DNA of 64,000 nt, taken from contig NZ_PPCW01000004.1 in the NCBI RefSeq assembly GCF_002959755.1, forward strand, positions 62,001 through 126,000. The letters are read 5' to 3'. Position 1 is the stretch's first letter, and each line of letters starts with the position of its first letter. Origin of the DNA: Veillonella sp. T11011-6. GTDB taxonomy: Bacteria > Bacillota > Negativicutes > Veillonellales > Veillonellaceae. Of this stretch, positions 8,275-17,645 are shown piece after piece. Under the pieces are notes generated by a model. It saw nothing but the letters and a program-made list of their open reading frames with translations, did no database searches and had not been told where the DNA came from. A program made the position numbers and the translations under genes.

Positions 8275-9069
8275 TTATTTCCCCAATTCATTCGACCGAG
8301 CAAGACATGCTACTACGCCGTCTTGGAGAGCACTGCGAAGTCCACCTTTTTCCATGGCACCAATACCGGCAATGGTCGTGCCACCTGGACTTGTTACTTG
8401 ATCTCGTAGTACTGCTGGATGATTGCCACTTTCAAGAGCCATCTTGCCAGCACCATACATCGTTTGAGCTGCTGCTTTGATTGCCAAGTGACGAGGCAAT
8501 CCGATGCGAACGCCCGCATCAGCTAACGCATCAAGAATGACGAACATATAGCCAGGACCTGCACCAGATAGTGCACCTAAGCGATCTAAATCGGCTTCAC
8601 TTACCACCGCTACCTCGCCAACAGCCTCAAATAATGCTTGGACATCACGACCCAGGTCTGTATTTACATCATCCCCTGCAAGAGCCGTCATACCTGCACC
8701 GATAGAAGCCGGTGTATTTGGCATAGCTCTAAACCAGTTAGCTTGTGGAATCGCTGCATCTAGAGTATCTAAGGTAATACCTGCAGCAACGGAAATCATA
8801 ACAGTCCCATAAGGTACTTCTTTTAACGTCTCTAATACAGATGGTAACACTTGTGGTTTTACGGCCAACAAAATGGTATTGTACTCATTAACATCAGGCA
8901 ATGTAGTAAAACCTACTACACCGAGCTCCTCTGTAAGAGCCTTACATTGTTCTTCGCGACGCACGAGAATGTGCGTATCACTTGCTTTCAACACGCCATG
9001 CTGTAATGCACCGCGCAATAAAGCGCCCCCCATCGAGCCAACGCCAATACATAAGGTTTTACCTAACAT
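8275..9069 (-). CDS. proC: Pyrroline-5-carboxylate reductase
   Basis: ProC reduces 1-pyrroline-5-carboxylate to proline with NAD(P)H. The 264-residue protein begins with a Rossmann motif IGVGSMGGALLRG, has LAVKPQVLP in the middle, AMPNTPASIGAGM around 120, and the C-terminal family signature region LRDQVTSPGGTTIAG near 225. I prefer the ATG at 9067-9069 over a GTG at 9081 that has no ribosome site. It lies between sepF (26 bases upstream) and ylmH (2 bases downstream). In Bacilli this slot is usually taken by ylmG. Proline synthesis has no obvious link with division, so the position probably reflects operon assembly. Confidence 0.95.
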   Translation of the reverse strand: MLGKTLCIGVGSMGGALLRGALQHGVLKASDTHILVRREEQCKALTEELGVVGFTTLPDVNEYNTILLAVKPQVLPSVLETLKEVPYGTVMISVAAGITLDTLDAAIPQANWFRAMPNTPASIGAGMTALAGDDVNTDLGRDVQALFEAVGEVAVVSEADLDRLGALSGAGPGYMFVILDALADAGVRIGLPRHLAIKAAAQTMYGAGKMALESGNHPAVLRDQVTSPGGTTIAGIGAMEKGGLRSALQDGVVACLARSNELGK

Positions 9070-9095
9070 CGTTGTCACCACCGTTTATAGAGAAA

Positions 9096-9593
9096 TTATT
9101 TGTTTTCCCAAGCGTATTCGTTTTGCTCAGTTTTGTTACTTTCATTATCAGAATAATCAATGGAAATATTTACAGGTACGCACATGAAAATGTCCTTACC
9201 CACCTTTTCCAATTTACCATCCAATGCAAAAGTCGCACCAGATACGAAGTCCACAATACGTGCTGCTTCATGAGGATCTGTATTTTCAAAGTTAATCAAT
9301 ACAGGACGCATGTCGCGTAATTGATGTGTAATATTTTCAGAATCTTCAAATACTTTTGGTTCAATTACAACTACTTTCATAGCTGTTGGACGTTGTGTCA
9401 TCGTAGATTGGCCTCCTACCTTGCGTGGATGAAATTCAGATGCGCCGGATACTGGAGCTACTGGAGCTACTGGTGTAGGTTCCGCTTCATATTCTTCTTC
9501 ATCTTCATAGTCATAATCATCATATTCATAGTCATCATCATTTTTGCCTAAGAATAAGTTTTTTGCTTTGTCTAAATAATCTCCCAATGCCAT
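9096..9593 (-). CDS. sepF: Cell division protein SepF
   Basis: SepF tethers FtsZ filaments to the membrane and shapes the septal ring. The 165-residue protein has an N-terminal membrane-binding helix MALGDYLDKAKNLFLG, a very acidic linker (about residues 18-40, rich in D, E and Y) followed by a proline/alanine stretch, and a C-terminal SepF domain from about residue 72 with VVIEPKVFEDSENIT and FVSGATFALDGKLEKV. AGGAGG lies eight bases before the start. Its neighbours yggS and ylmH match the classical sepF neighbourhood of Firmicutes. The acidic linker is more extreme than in Bacillus but is still recognisable. Confidence 0.95.
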   Translation of the reverse strand: MALGDYLDKAKNLFLGKNDDDYEYDDYDYEDEEEYEAEPTPVAPVAPVSGASEFHPRKVGGQSTMTQRPTAMKVVVIEPKVFEDSENITHQLRDMRPVLINFENTDPHEAARIVDFVSGATFALDGKLEKVGKDIFMCVPVNISIDYSDNESNKTEQNEYAWENK

Positions 9594-9644
9594 TTGGATT
9601 TCCTCCTAATACTTAACGCTATCGATTATCAGGCAACCCGAGCC

Positions 9645-10331
9645 TTAATCATACACACGTTCCCCAAAAATTGCTGTGCCTACACGAACGATGTTAGCCC
9701 CTTCTTCTAAAGCGACTTCGAAGTCGTGAGTCATCCCCATAGATAAATATTGAATCTGCCCCTCTTCAAAGTAGCCTTTCATATCCTCATACAAGGCGTT
9801 TGCTACGCGGAAGATTGGACGTGCTTCCTCTGGATCGTCGAAAAATGGCGCCATACACATCAAGCCCCGTACACGTACATGAGGCAATGTCTTTGCATAG
9901 TCTCGAATATCAGGAAACTCCTCTACGGACATGCCCGTTTTGGAGGCTTCTCGAGCTACATTGACTTGCAACAATACGTCTTGCACCTTGTCGTGCTTTG
10001 TAGCGACCTTTTCGATTTCATCTAATAATTTACGGCTGTCTACAGAATGAATTAAATCAAACATAGGCACCGCTTGACGCACCTTGTTGACCTGTAAATG
10101 GCCAATCAAGTGCCATGTTAACTGTGGCCCCTTATAGGTGAGCTGTTTTTCCTTGGCCTCTTGTACTCGATTTTCCCCTACATGAGTCACACCGAGACTA
10201 GCCGCCTCCTCTACAGCTGACACAGGGTGGTTCTTTGTAACCGCCACTAACAATGCTGTATCTACGCGACCAACGCGCGCCATAGCATCTGCCATGCGCT
10301 GCTGTATTGCGTGTAGGGATTCTTCAATCAT
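9645..10331 (-). CDS. yggS: YggS-family pyridoxal phosphate homeostasis protein
   Basis: YggS/YlmE proteins bind PLP in an alanine-racemase-like TIM barrel and help buffer the vitamin B6 pool; no catalytic activity is established. The 228-residue protein has the PLP lysine in LVAVTKNHP (about residue 33), HVGENRVQEAKEK, LHLIGHLQ-like WHLIGHLQVNKVR, and SMGMTHDFEVALEEGANIVRVG near the end. The ATG at 10331 follows AAGGGGGATC, a strong site, so it replaces a longer frame beginning at 10364. It is the first gene after a probable promoter (10390-10418) and precedes sepF by 51 bases. Confidence 0.92.
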   Translation of the reverse strand: MIEESLHAIQQRMADAMARVGRVDTALLVAVTKNHPVSAVEEAASLGVTHVGENRVQEAKEKQLTYKGPQLTWHLIGHLQVNKVRQAVPMFDLIHSVDSRKLLDEIEKVATKHDKVQDVLLQVNVAREASKTGMSVEEFPDIRDYAKTLPHVRVRGLMCMAPFFDDPEEARPIFRVANALYEDMKGYFEEGQIQYLSMGMTHDFEVALEEGANIVRVGTAIFGERVYD

Positions 10332-10389
10332 GTGATCCCCCTTCAATCTATATTTAAAAATCATAAAATATATTTGTATAGACTATTCT

Positions 10390-10418
10390 ATTATATAGTA
10401 TTTATTATTGATTGTACA
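10390..10418 (-). promoter_or_regulatory. Probable promoter of the yggS-sepF-proC-ylmH unit
   Basis: On the minus strand TGTACA (10413-10418) and a consensus TATAAT (10390-10395) are 17 bases apart, about 60 bases before yggS. A second TATAAT-like element lies further upstream. The rest of the 210-base gap to pgeF shows no gene. Confidence 0.5.
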
Positions 10419-10541
10419 TCATTTAGGTCTTATAAAGCGCGTAAATCCATGTATGTATATACTAAAAATTATACAAATAATTCTATCTTTGGTAAAAGCT
10501 TCTAGTAAAAGCCTAATACTAATATTGATGAGAATCTAGTA

Positions 10542-11396
10542 CTATCGTTCTTGTAGCATACTAAATAAAGCCATACGACCTGTTTTACCAGATTCTCGAC
10601 GATAGGAATAACAATCTCTATCTGTTACTGTGTCAGTACCGCCAATAGCGATATTTTCTTTAGGTACACCATTCACCATAAGTCCTTCGGCGATAAAGTT
10701 CCATAAGTTGATATAGGCTTTATCTAGTTTATCACCTGGATAGTTTACAACATCAGCCACACTACGGTCGGTCATACCACGCCATGCTAATTCAAAACGT
10801 TTCCCTAACTCTACATCGACTTCAAAGGATTCTGGTCCAATGCTAGGTCCAAGATAGATATAACAATCTTTGAACTCCGTACCATACGCTTCTTTCATAG
10901 CCTCAATAGTAAGAACTGGCAAATGTCCTATCGCTCCACGCCAGCCTGCATGCACTGTAGCGATAGCATGATGCTTAGCATCATAAATACCTACAGCTAC
11001 ACAATCGGCAGTAAATAAAAAGAGTGGTACATTTGGTAACTTTGTAAATACAGCATCACAATCAGCAATAGCCGTATCCTCCCCAAGGGCACCAGCACCA
11101 ATGAGATTTTCTGTAATTTCTACAGCCTTCAGACCATGTACTTGATTACCACAGGAAATACGCTTTGGATCTACGCTTAGATGGTCCGCCACAATAGCTC
11201 GATTAGCCCGTACATTCTGAGGCTCATCCCCTACGTGAAATGCTAAATTTAGTGATGCATAAGGGGCCTGAGATACGCCACCATGACGATAGGTATCACC
11301 CATAAGGATAGGGAACTGTTCCGCCCAATTAGGTGCTTCATAGGACCAAGTACCATGAGGTCCTTTTACATCTATACGTTTTACAGATTCATTCAT
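10542..11396 (-). CDS. pgeF: Laccase-domain protein (YlmD/PgeF, purine nucleoside phosphorylase type)
   Basis: The 284-residue protein carries the signature of the multicopper-polyphenol-oxidase-like family: GNQVHGLKAVE near 123, TADCVAVGIYDA near 170 and VHAGWRGAIGHLP near 190, which supply the histidine and cysteine ligands. Members act on purine nucleosides (adenosine, inosine) and some clear misincorporated peptidoglycan residues. AGGAG lies six bases before the ATG. The gene follows the radical SAM gene by nine bases. In Bacillus, ylmD precedes ylmE and sepF, and the same order holds here, though a 210-base gap with its own promoter separates them. Confidence 0.9.
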   Translation of the reverse strand: MNESVKRIDVKGPHGTWSYEAPNWAEQFPILMGDTYRHGGVSQAPYASLNLAFHVGDEPQNVRANRAIVADHLSVDPKRISCGNQVHGLKAVEITENLIGAGALGEDTAIADCDAVFTKLPNVPLFLFTADCVAVGIYDAKHHAIATVHAGWRGAIGHLPVLTIEAMKEAYGTEFKDCYIYLGPSIGPESFEVDVELGKRFELAWRGMTDRSVADVVNYPGDKLDKAYINLWNFIAEGLMVNGVPKENIAIGGTDTVTDRDCYSYRRESGKTGRMALFSMLQER

Positions 11397-11405
11397 GAGT
11401 ATCTC

Positions 11406-13133
11406 CTATTTACAAACACCACAACGTTTACAGCCTTGCACACACGGCGGTGTATACGCTTCATCGACGGAGCGCTTCAATTCCATTTCAAGATAACCTT
11501 CGTCCATGCCCATATCTAAGTGGCTCCATGGCAAGAATTCATCAAAACTACGTTCTCGATAATTCAGCTCATCCATATCAAGACCTGCCGCCTTCATTTC
11601 AGCCTTAAAGGACTTACTACCTCGGTCTGCTGCACAGGCTGCAAGAACCGCACCAAGGCGACGATCTCCACGAGCTAGTACACCTTGGATATATGCCTCT
11701 TTAGGAGATTCAACGAGCACCTCGATACGACGGTTCTTTTGCAATGCTTTTTTAATATATTGTAGCCTTTTCTCTACTGTCTTTTGATTGTCCATCGCCA
11801 TCCATTGAAATGGTGTAAATGGTTTAGGAATAAATGGATTAATGCTGAGCGTTAATCGCCCTTTACATCCCACCTCTGCCATATGGGCTTGCGTCCGTTC
11901 TGCAAGGCCTACGATTGCTTCAATATCTTCGTCTGTTTCTGTAGGTAATCCAATCATAATATAGAGGCGCATATGTTGAATGCCAGACTTAGCAGATAAA
12001 GTGGCAGCATTTTTCAAATGCTCTTCACTAATCCCTTTATTAATAACACGGCGTAACCGTTCACTGCCTGTTTCTGGGGCAATGGTAATCGTCTTTTGAC
12101 CGCTGTCTGCCAAGCCATCTACTACGGCTTGCGTTAAGGAGTCCGCCCGTAAGGATGCACAGGAATAGCGCATATCTTTTGAGCGAATATAATTAACTAG
12201 TTCGTCTACCTCTGGATAATCAGAAATAGCGGCCCCCATAAGGCCTACCTTTTTACCTAATTTCTCTGCTCTATCTACGCCTTCTTTTAATATTTCTAAA
12301 GGTCGTACGCGCGGTACACGGAAACAATAGCCGGCCATACAGAATCGACAATGACGACCACAACCACGCGCAACCTCGATGATGTACATAGCGCCAAATT
12401 CTGTATAGTTTGTTGCTACTACGGTTTCGCCGCCACTAGTGAGCATTTCAAAGTGGCGTTTAATCGTCTTCGGCGCACCGTCTGCAATATCATAGCCTTT
12501 AAAGCCCCCATCTTCGCTATAAATCGGCACATATAAGGATGGGACGTACACGCCAGATACATTCGCTAATTGACGCAAAATAGCATGTCGATCTAGACCC
12601 TCCATTTTGCCATCGCGAATGATATCTAGAACGCGACTAACGATACCTTCCCCTTCACCGATGATGAAAGCATCGATAAAGTCAGCAAATGGCTCAGGAT
12701 TAAAGGTAGCACATGGGCCACCGGCAATAACGATAGGATCAAATTCGGTGCGGTCCTTCCCCATAATAGGTACGCGTCCATGACGTAACATCAACGGAAT
12801 ATGAAAATAGTCCATTTCAAAGGTCACGTCAAAGGCTACCACATCAAATTGATGCATAGGCCGCTGTGTTTCAACACTCATCAACGGTGTCTTAGTCTTA
12901 TCGTATGCTTCTAATTCTTTCTTCTCAGGCAAGAAAATGCGTTCACATACGCTATCATTGCGTAAGTTGATTTCCTCATAAATAATGTGCAGACCAAGAT
13001 TACTCATGCCTACAAAATATGTATTAGGATAGACGATTGCTACCTTTTGCCCTGCATGAGGGTTTACAGTAACCCGACTATCTTCGTCTTTATATAATTC
13101 TTGTAATCGATCAATTAAATCTTTACGATTCAC
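11406..13133 (-). CDS. B12-binding-type radical SAM protein (TIGR03960-like)
   Basis: The 575-residue protein has an N-terminal cobalamin-binding-like region (about 25-200; NTYFVGMSNLG, VIAGGPCATFNPEPFADF), then a radical SAM core with RGCGRHCRFC at about 260 providing the CxxxCxxC iron-sulfur ligands, and GSERLRRVINKG and IGLPTETDEDI downstream. The C-terminus ends in a cysteine-rich CVQGCKRCGVC tail. This architecture matches a widespread family of unknown function, often encoded beside a DUF2344 gene, which is absent here. Translation starts at a GTG (13131-13133) behind GAAAGGGA. It precedes pgeF by nine bases. Confidence 0.88.
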   Translation of the reverse strand: MNRKDLIDRLQELYKDEDSRVTVNPHAGQKVAIVYPNTYFVGMSNLGLHIIYEEINLRNDSVCERIFLPEKKELEAYDKTKTPLMSVETQRPMHQFDVVAFDVTFEMDYFHIPLMLRHGRVPIMGKDRTEFDPIVIAGGPCATFNPEPFADFIDAFIIGEGEGIVSRVLDIIRDGKMEGLDRHAILRQLANVSGVYVPSLYVPIYSEDGGFKGYDIADGAPKTIKRHFEMLTSGGETVVATNYTEFGAMYIIEVARGCGRHCRFCMAGYCFRVPRVRPLEILKEGVDRAEKLGKKVGLMGAAISDYPEVDELVNYIRSKDMRYSCASLRADSLTQAVVDGLADSGQKTITIAPETGSERLRRVINKGISEEHLKNAATLSAKSGIQHMRLYIMIGLPTETDEDIEAIVGLAERTQAHMAEVGCKGRLTLSINPFIPKPFTPFQWMAMDNQKTVEKRLQYIKKALQKNRRIEVLVESPKEAYIQGVLARGDRRLGAVLAACAADRGSKSFKAEMKAAGLDMDELNYRERSFDEFLPWSHLDMGMDEGYLEMELKRSVDEAYTPPCVQGCKRCGVCK

Positions 13134-13150
13134 TAGTTCCCTTTCTATAT

Positions 13151-13174
13151 AAGCCCACTATGAATAGTGGGCTT
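13151..13174 (-). terminator. Hairpin between the DUF421 gene and the radical SAM gene
   Basis: Perfect ten-base arms (13151-13160 and 13165-13174) with a four-base loop follow the DUF421 stop by 22 bases. No T-run follows on the minus strand, so it may be a weak terminator, or a processing or pause site just ahead of the radical SAM start. Confidence 0.4.
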
Positions 13175-13195
13175 AAAAATACTACATATTAGATT

Positions 13196-13915
13196 TTAAA
13201 ATTTAGATTTCAATGTATTTTTAGTAGAAATAGTTTTAGTCTTTAAAGCACTTACAATTTGAGGACGATGTTTTCTTTCATACGGATAGATGACTACCTC
13301 ACCATCTTTGTATTCAGCAATATATACATCTTTTATTTTATACCCTTGCTTTTCAACCTCTTTTTCAAGCCACTCTTGTTCTTTTTCAATTACAGCTAAT
13401 GTAAAGTGATTAATTTGACCATCATCAATAAGATCAAATTTAATATTTTCATCACCGAATTGAACAACGCTTAACTGACCATTTTGTTCTAGTACAGCAC
13501 GTTTTACATCTGTTACATATTGAACACCAGCAGTACGCAATTTCAATTTAAGCTCCGCTGCTTGAATGCCATAACGCATACACTCTTCAGTTAATACGTG
13601 ACCCTTTTCAATTACAATAACTGGATGACCATCGAGAATGGTTTTGAAGAAACGAAGATTACCTTTTAAGAATTTAAGAGACATTACAAGGATAGTCCAC
13701 AAAATGAGGACTAACATAAATTGTAAAATACCAATTTGGTCATTGTAAATAATGGCACCAATAATACCACCAAGTACATAGTTTTGTAATTGGTCTAACG
13801 CAGAGGTTGGCGCTAAATTGCCCTTCCCCATTAAGTTAATTTGTAAAATAATCGCCAAGAGACCTATGGCGAGTTTGGCAAAGACCATCCCATAGACGGC
13901 CATAGCTTCTGTCAT
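13196..13915 (-). CDS. DUF421-family membrane protein (YetF/YcaP-like)
   Basis: The 239-residue protein has three predicted membrane helices in the first 80 residues (AKLAIGLLAIILQINLMG, NYVLGGIIGAIIYN, FMLVLILWTILVMSL) and a soluble C-terminal domain with the family's HPVIVIEKGHV, RYGIQAAELKLKLRTAGV and VKRAVLEQNGQLSVV. DUF421 proteins form membrane-anchored oligomers of unknown function. It lies 12 bases after the DUF3290 gene, a pairing repeated in many Firmicutes, so the two products probably act together. AGGAGG lies seven bases before the ATG. The lysine-rich C-terminal tail is not conserved in any family I know. Confidence 0.88.
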   Translation of the reverse strand: MTEAMAVYGMVFAKLAIGLLAIILQINLMGKGNLAPTSALDQLQNYVLGGIIGAIIYNDQIGILQFMLVLILWTILVMSLKFLKGNLRFFKTILDGHPVIVIEKGHVLTEECMRYGIQAAELKLKLRTAGVQYVTDVKRAVLEQNGQLSVVQFGDENIKFDLIDDGQINHFTLAVIEKEQEWLEKEVEKQGYKIKDVYIAEYKDGEVVIYPYERKHRPQIVSALKTKTISTKNTLKSKF

Positions 13916-13927
13916 ATGTGGTCCTCC

Positions 13928-14389
13928 TTATGGTAATACATCCTCAACATCATGAATTCGATCAGTAGGGCTTACCTTATATACACGGGTAATCGTATAG
14001 GTTGAAAACTCTGGGTTGAACTGAACCTCATAATAAGCATCATTAACCTTTAAAATCATACCATTACGAATCTTTAAGGAGTTAACCGCCAGTTGTTCAC
14101 TTGGTATGGATTGATCAGTACTAATCGAATGTAGAAATTGAGCCATACGAGAAGAGTCTTCAGAGTATGTTTTCATTCGGTTATATTCTTGATACTCCAG
14201 TCCTAAGAAAAACACTACAACTAAAGACAAAATAACCAATAAATCACGATAGCGATTAGTAAAACCATTTCGCAATACCTGTACACCTAGAACAAGCAGT
14301 GCTAAAAGAATGGCAACAAAAACGATAAAGCCCCATGTTTGGCCTGTCACAGCCTGACTTTCAACATAGGCCAACGTGTAAAAATCCAT
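13928..14389 (-). CDS. DUF3290-family membrane protein
   Basis: The 153-residue protein has two membrane helices at about 17-39 (TWGFIVFVAILLALLVLGV) and 49-64 (LLVILSLVVVFFLGL), then a soluble C-terminal part with LAVNSLKIRNGMILKVNDAYYEVQFN. It matches the DUF3290 family, which is almost always encoded next to DUF421 proteins, as here. The function is unknown; membrane stress roles have been proposed but nothing here supports a particular one. The first 14 residues are extracellular or periplasmic by the charge distribution. Confidence 0.8.
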   Translation of the reverse strand: MDFYTLAYVESQAVTGQTWGFIVFVAILLALLVLGVQVLRNGFTNRYRDLLVILSLVVVFFLGLEYQEYNRMKTYSEDSSRMAQFLHSISTDQSIPSEQLAVNSLKIRNGMILKVNDAYYEVQFNPEFSTYTITRVYKVSPTDRIHDVEDVLP

Positions 14390-14464
14390 ATTGTTCTCCT
14401 TTCATATATTATTCTTTATTATATCACAAATAAATATGCTAATAACCAACAACGACTTATAAAA

Positions 14465-14493
14465 AATAGAGCTACCACAACGATAGCTCTATT
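14465..14493 (-). terminator. Intrinsic terminator after the 169-residue protein gene
   Basis: Ten-base perfect arms (14465-14474, 14484-14493) are followed on the minus strand by six Ts, 20 bases after the stop codon. Confidence 0.85.
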
Positions 14494-14512
14494 AAACAGT
14501 TTCTATACTAAT

Positions 14513-15022
14513 TTATTTACATTCACGGTACACGATGATATAAGCATGGGTATTCGCTGTAAAACCAGATTCTAATTCTAGTTCAACTTCTAAAACGGCA
14601 TCGTCAACGTCACCTTTATAATACGCCTTACGTTGTTCCGCGGAATAGAAATACATAGCCGCATTATATTCATTACCTGCTTGTACTGGAATTGTGATAG
14701 TAACAGGCTGTGTTTCAACATTCTTTGTTTTAGTGCCTACATTATCCGTCGTGTAATATACGGATTCAATAGTATGTTCTCCTGGTGTTAATGCCACAAT
14801 GACTTGACCATATTGACCAGTTTTATGATCAATAGTAGAAAGCTCCTTACCATCAACCTTTACAGATTTACCATAAATATGAAGAATCGCTTTATTAGCA
14901 TTCTCTTGTACAAATTGTTGTTCACCGGCTTGTCGTTTTTTATTGAACTTCATAAATACGGCAAACAAAATGGCCCAAATGACTGCGACAGCCACGATGA
15001 TAATAATAGTTGTAGAACTCAT
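14513..15022 (-). CDS. Unknown N-terminally anchored protein
   Basis: I do not recognise this 169-residue protein. It starts with a membrane helix (about 4-24, TTIIIIVAVAVIWAILFAVF) followed by KFNKKR, predicting an anchor with the rest in the cytoplasm or periplasm depending on topology. The remainder is rich in beta-strand-like segments (ILHIYGKSVKVDGKEL, VALTPGEHTIESVYYTT, VTITIPVQAGNEY), a pattern reminiscent of PEGA-like surface domains, but that is a guess. It stands alone, with its own terminator and no partner within 100 bases on either side of the same unit. The start has a GGAGAG site. Confidence 0.7.
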   Translation of the reverse strand: MSSTTIIIIVAVAVIWAILFAVFMKFNKKRQAGEQQFVQENANKAILHIYGKSVKVDGKELSTIDHKTGQYGQVIVALTPGEHTIESVYYTTDNVGTKTKNVETQPVTITIPVQAGNEYNAAMYFYSAEQRKAYYKGDVDDAVLEVELELESGFTANTHAYIIVYRECK

Positions 15023-15100
15023 AGTATCTCTCCTTATACCAAAACATACTACACTAACTCTACGTTAACTATATCATACGTACTTGTATTACTCAATAAA

Positions 15101-15126
15101 AAAGCGACCCCAAATGGGGTCGCTTT
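15101..15126 (-). terminator. Intrinsic terminator after ilvC
   Basis: Eleven-base perfect arms (15101-15111, 15116-15126), GC-rich at the top, followed by a T-run on the minus strand; it lies about 40 bases after the ilvC stop. Confidence 0.92.
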
Positions 15127-15167
15127 CAGTAAGCTTATGCTTATCAAGAAATTACTACAGTAATCTC

Positions 15168-16283
<1,116 letters not shown>

Positions 16284-16359
16284 TCAAATAGACTAATCTA
16301 CAACTTAAATTTGTACCCTTTTTGTATTAAGAAAAAATGAATTATCCCATTTTTAGCTC

Positions 16360-17145
16360 TTACTTAACAATAATCCATGGGCGATTTTTCTCCCATACTA
16401 CAGATACATCAATACCAAATACGTCGCTTAGAATTTCATCTGTCAAGATGTCTCGCTTCTTGCCTTTATACACAATGAGGCCATCTTTAATAATAGCTAC
16501 ATGTGTAATACTGGGCATAATCTCTTCAATTTGATGAGATACATAAATAAAAGGCTTATGCTCCTCTCGTGCCATATTCTCAACAGTTCTTAAGAATTGC
16601 TCGCGAGCAGGCAAATCAAGACCAGAGCAAGGCTCATCTAAAATAAGCAAATCTGGATTAGCCATAATAGCGCGTGCTAATAATACGCGGCGCTGTTCAC
16701 CAGCGGACAAGGTATGAAATCTATGGCCTTCCAAATAGGACAAACCAAACTCGGATAATAATTGCAGTCCTCGTTCGCGCACCTCAGGATCTACCTTCTG
16801 ATAGATACCGATACTGTTAAAGGCACCAGAAATAACAACATCTTCTACCACTTGTTTATCCAAGGTAGACTGAAATTGCCCAAGCGCCGAACTAACAAAG
16901 CCTAATCGCGCCTTGATCTTAGGCCATGCATATTTGCCAAATTCATGACCAAATACGCGTAATAGACCTGTTGTAGGAATTTGGTAAGCTGGAATCATGC
17001 TGAGCATCGTCGATTTACCAGCCCCATTGAGACCTAATAAGGCCCAATTCTCCCCTTCTTCAACATGCCAATTAATGCCTTTTAAAATTTCTCGGCCTTC
17101 ACGACGAAACTTGACGTCTTCATAATGGAGTAATTCACTACTCAC
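16360..17145 (-). CDS. ABC transporter ATP-binding protein (YlmA/MolC-like)
   Basis: The 261-residue ATPase has Walker A GLNGAGKST at about 38-46, the ABC signature LSAGEQRR near 146, Walker B LLILDEPCSGLDLP near 168, and the switch histidine in YVSHQIEEI near 206. It resembles the soluble YlmA-type ATPases related to MolC. No permease or binding protein is nearby. It starts with GTG eight bases after AGGAG and lies eleven bases after ilvN, so it belongs to the ilv transcript. Whether it energises an importer encoded elsewhere or acts in translation or regulation is open. Confidence 0.85.
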   Translation of the reverse strand: MSSELLHYEDVKFRREGREILKGINWHVEEGENWALLGLNGAGKSTMLSMIPAYQIPTTGLLRVFGHEFGKYAWPKIKARLGFVSSALGQFQSTLDKQVVEDVVISGAFNSIGIYQKVDPEVRERGLQLLSEFGLSYLEGHRFHTLSAGEQRRVLLARAIMANPDLLILDEPCSGLDLPAREQFLRTVENMAREEHKPFIYVSHQIEEIMPSITHVAIIKDGLIVYKGKKRDILTDEILSDVFGIDVSVVWEKNRPWIIVK

Positions 17146-17156
17146 ACAATCATCTC

Positions 17157-17645
17157 CTAAATCTTTTCTCCACGGCTCATTGCGGTAATGCCAGTTTTGG
17201 CAATTTCAAGGACACCATAGGTTTCCATAATTTGAATGAAGCCGCGTAATTTTTCTACGCTACCAATTACTTCAATAATCATAGAAGTAGGAGAAATATC
17301 GAGTACATTGCCACGATATACATCGGCAATTTGTACAATTTGAGAGCGTGTTGCAGCAGTTGCTTTTACCTTGATAAGCATTAACTCACGGCATACTACA
17401 TCATGATCTTCAAAAACTTTAACCTTTACAACATCAATGAGCTTGTAAATTTGTTTTTGAATTTGGTCTAAGATGCGATCATCTGCCTCAACGGTGAGGG
17501 TAATACGAGCATAGCCTGGTGTATTTGTAATACCAGATGTCATCTTTGTAACATTAAAACCGCGACGGTTAAAGAGTGCCAATATACGTACACCAATGCC
17601 TGCTGTATTTTTTGCAATTACTAAGACTTGATGTTCTCTCGCCAT
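17157..17645 (-). CDS. ilvN: Acetolactate synthase small (regulatory) subunit
   Basis: This 162-residue subunit binds valine and stimulates and regulates the catalytic IlvB. It contains the N-terminal ACT domain (LVIAKNTAGIGVRILALFNRRGFNV, read in pieces from residue 7) and a C-terminal ALS-ss domain with LIKVKATAATRSQI and ISPTSMIIEVIG. Its ATG shares one base with the ilvB stop (TAATG), so expression is coupled for balanced stoichiometry. Length and order ilvB-ilvN are typical. Confidence 0.95.
   Translation of the reverse strand: MAREHQVLVIAKNTAGIGVRILALFNRRGFNVTKMTSGITNTPGYARITLTVEADDRILDQIQKQIYKLIDVVKVKVFEDHDVVCRELMLIKVKATAATRSQIVQIADVYRGNVLDISPTSMIIEVIGSVEKLRGFIQIMETYGVLEIAKTGITAMSRGEKI

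Noticed and set aside
9321-9551. 76-codon plus-strand frame opposite sepF
   Set aside because: It is the complement of the acidic Asp/Glu/Tyr linker, giving a Phe/Ile repeat artefact.
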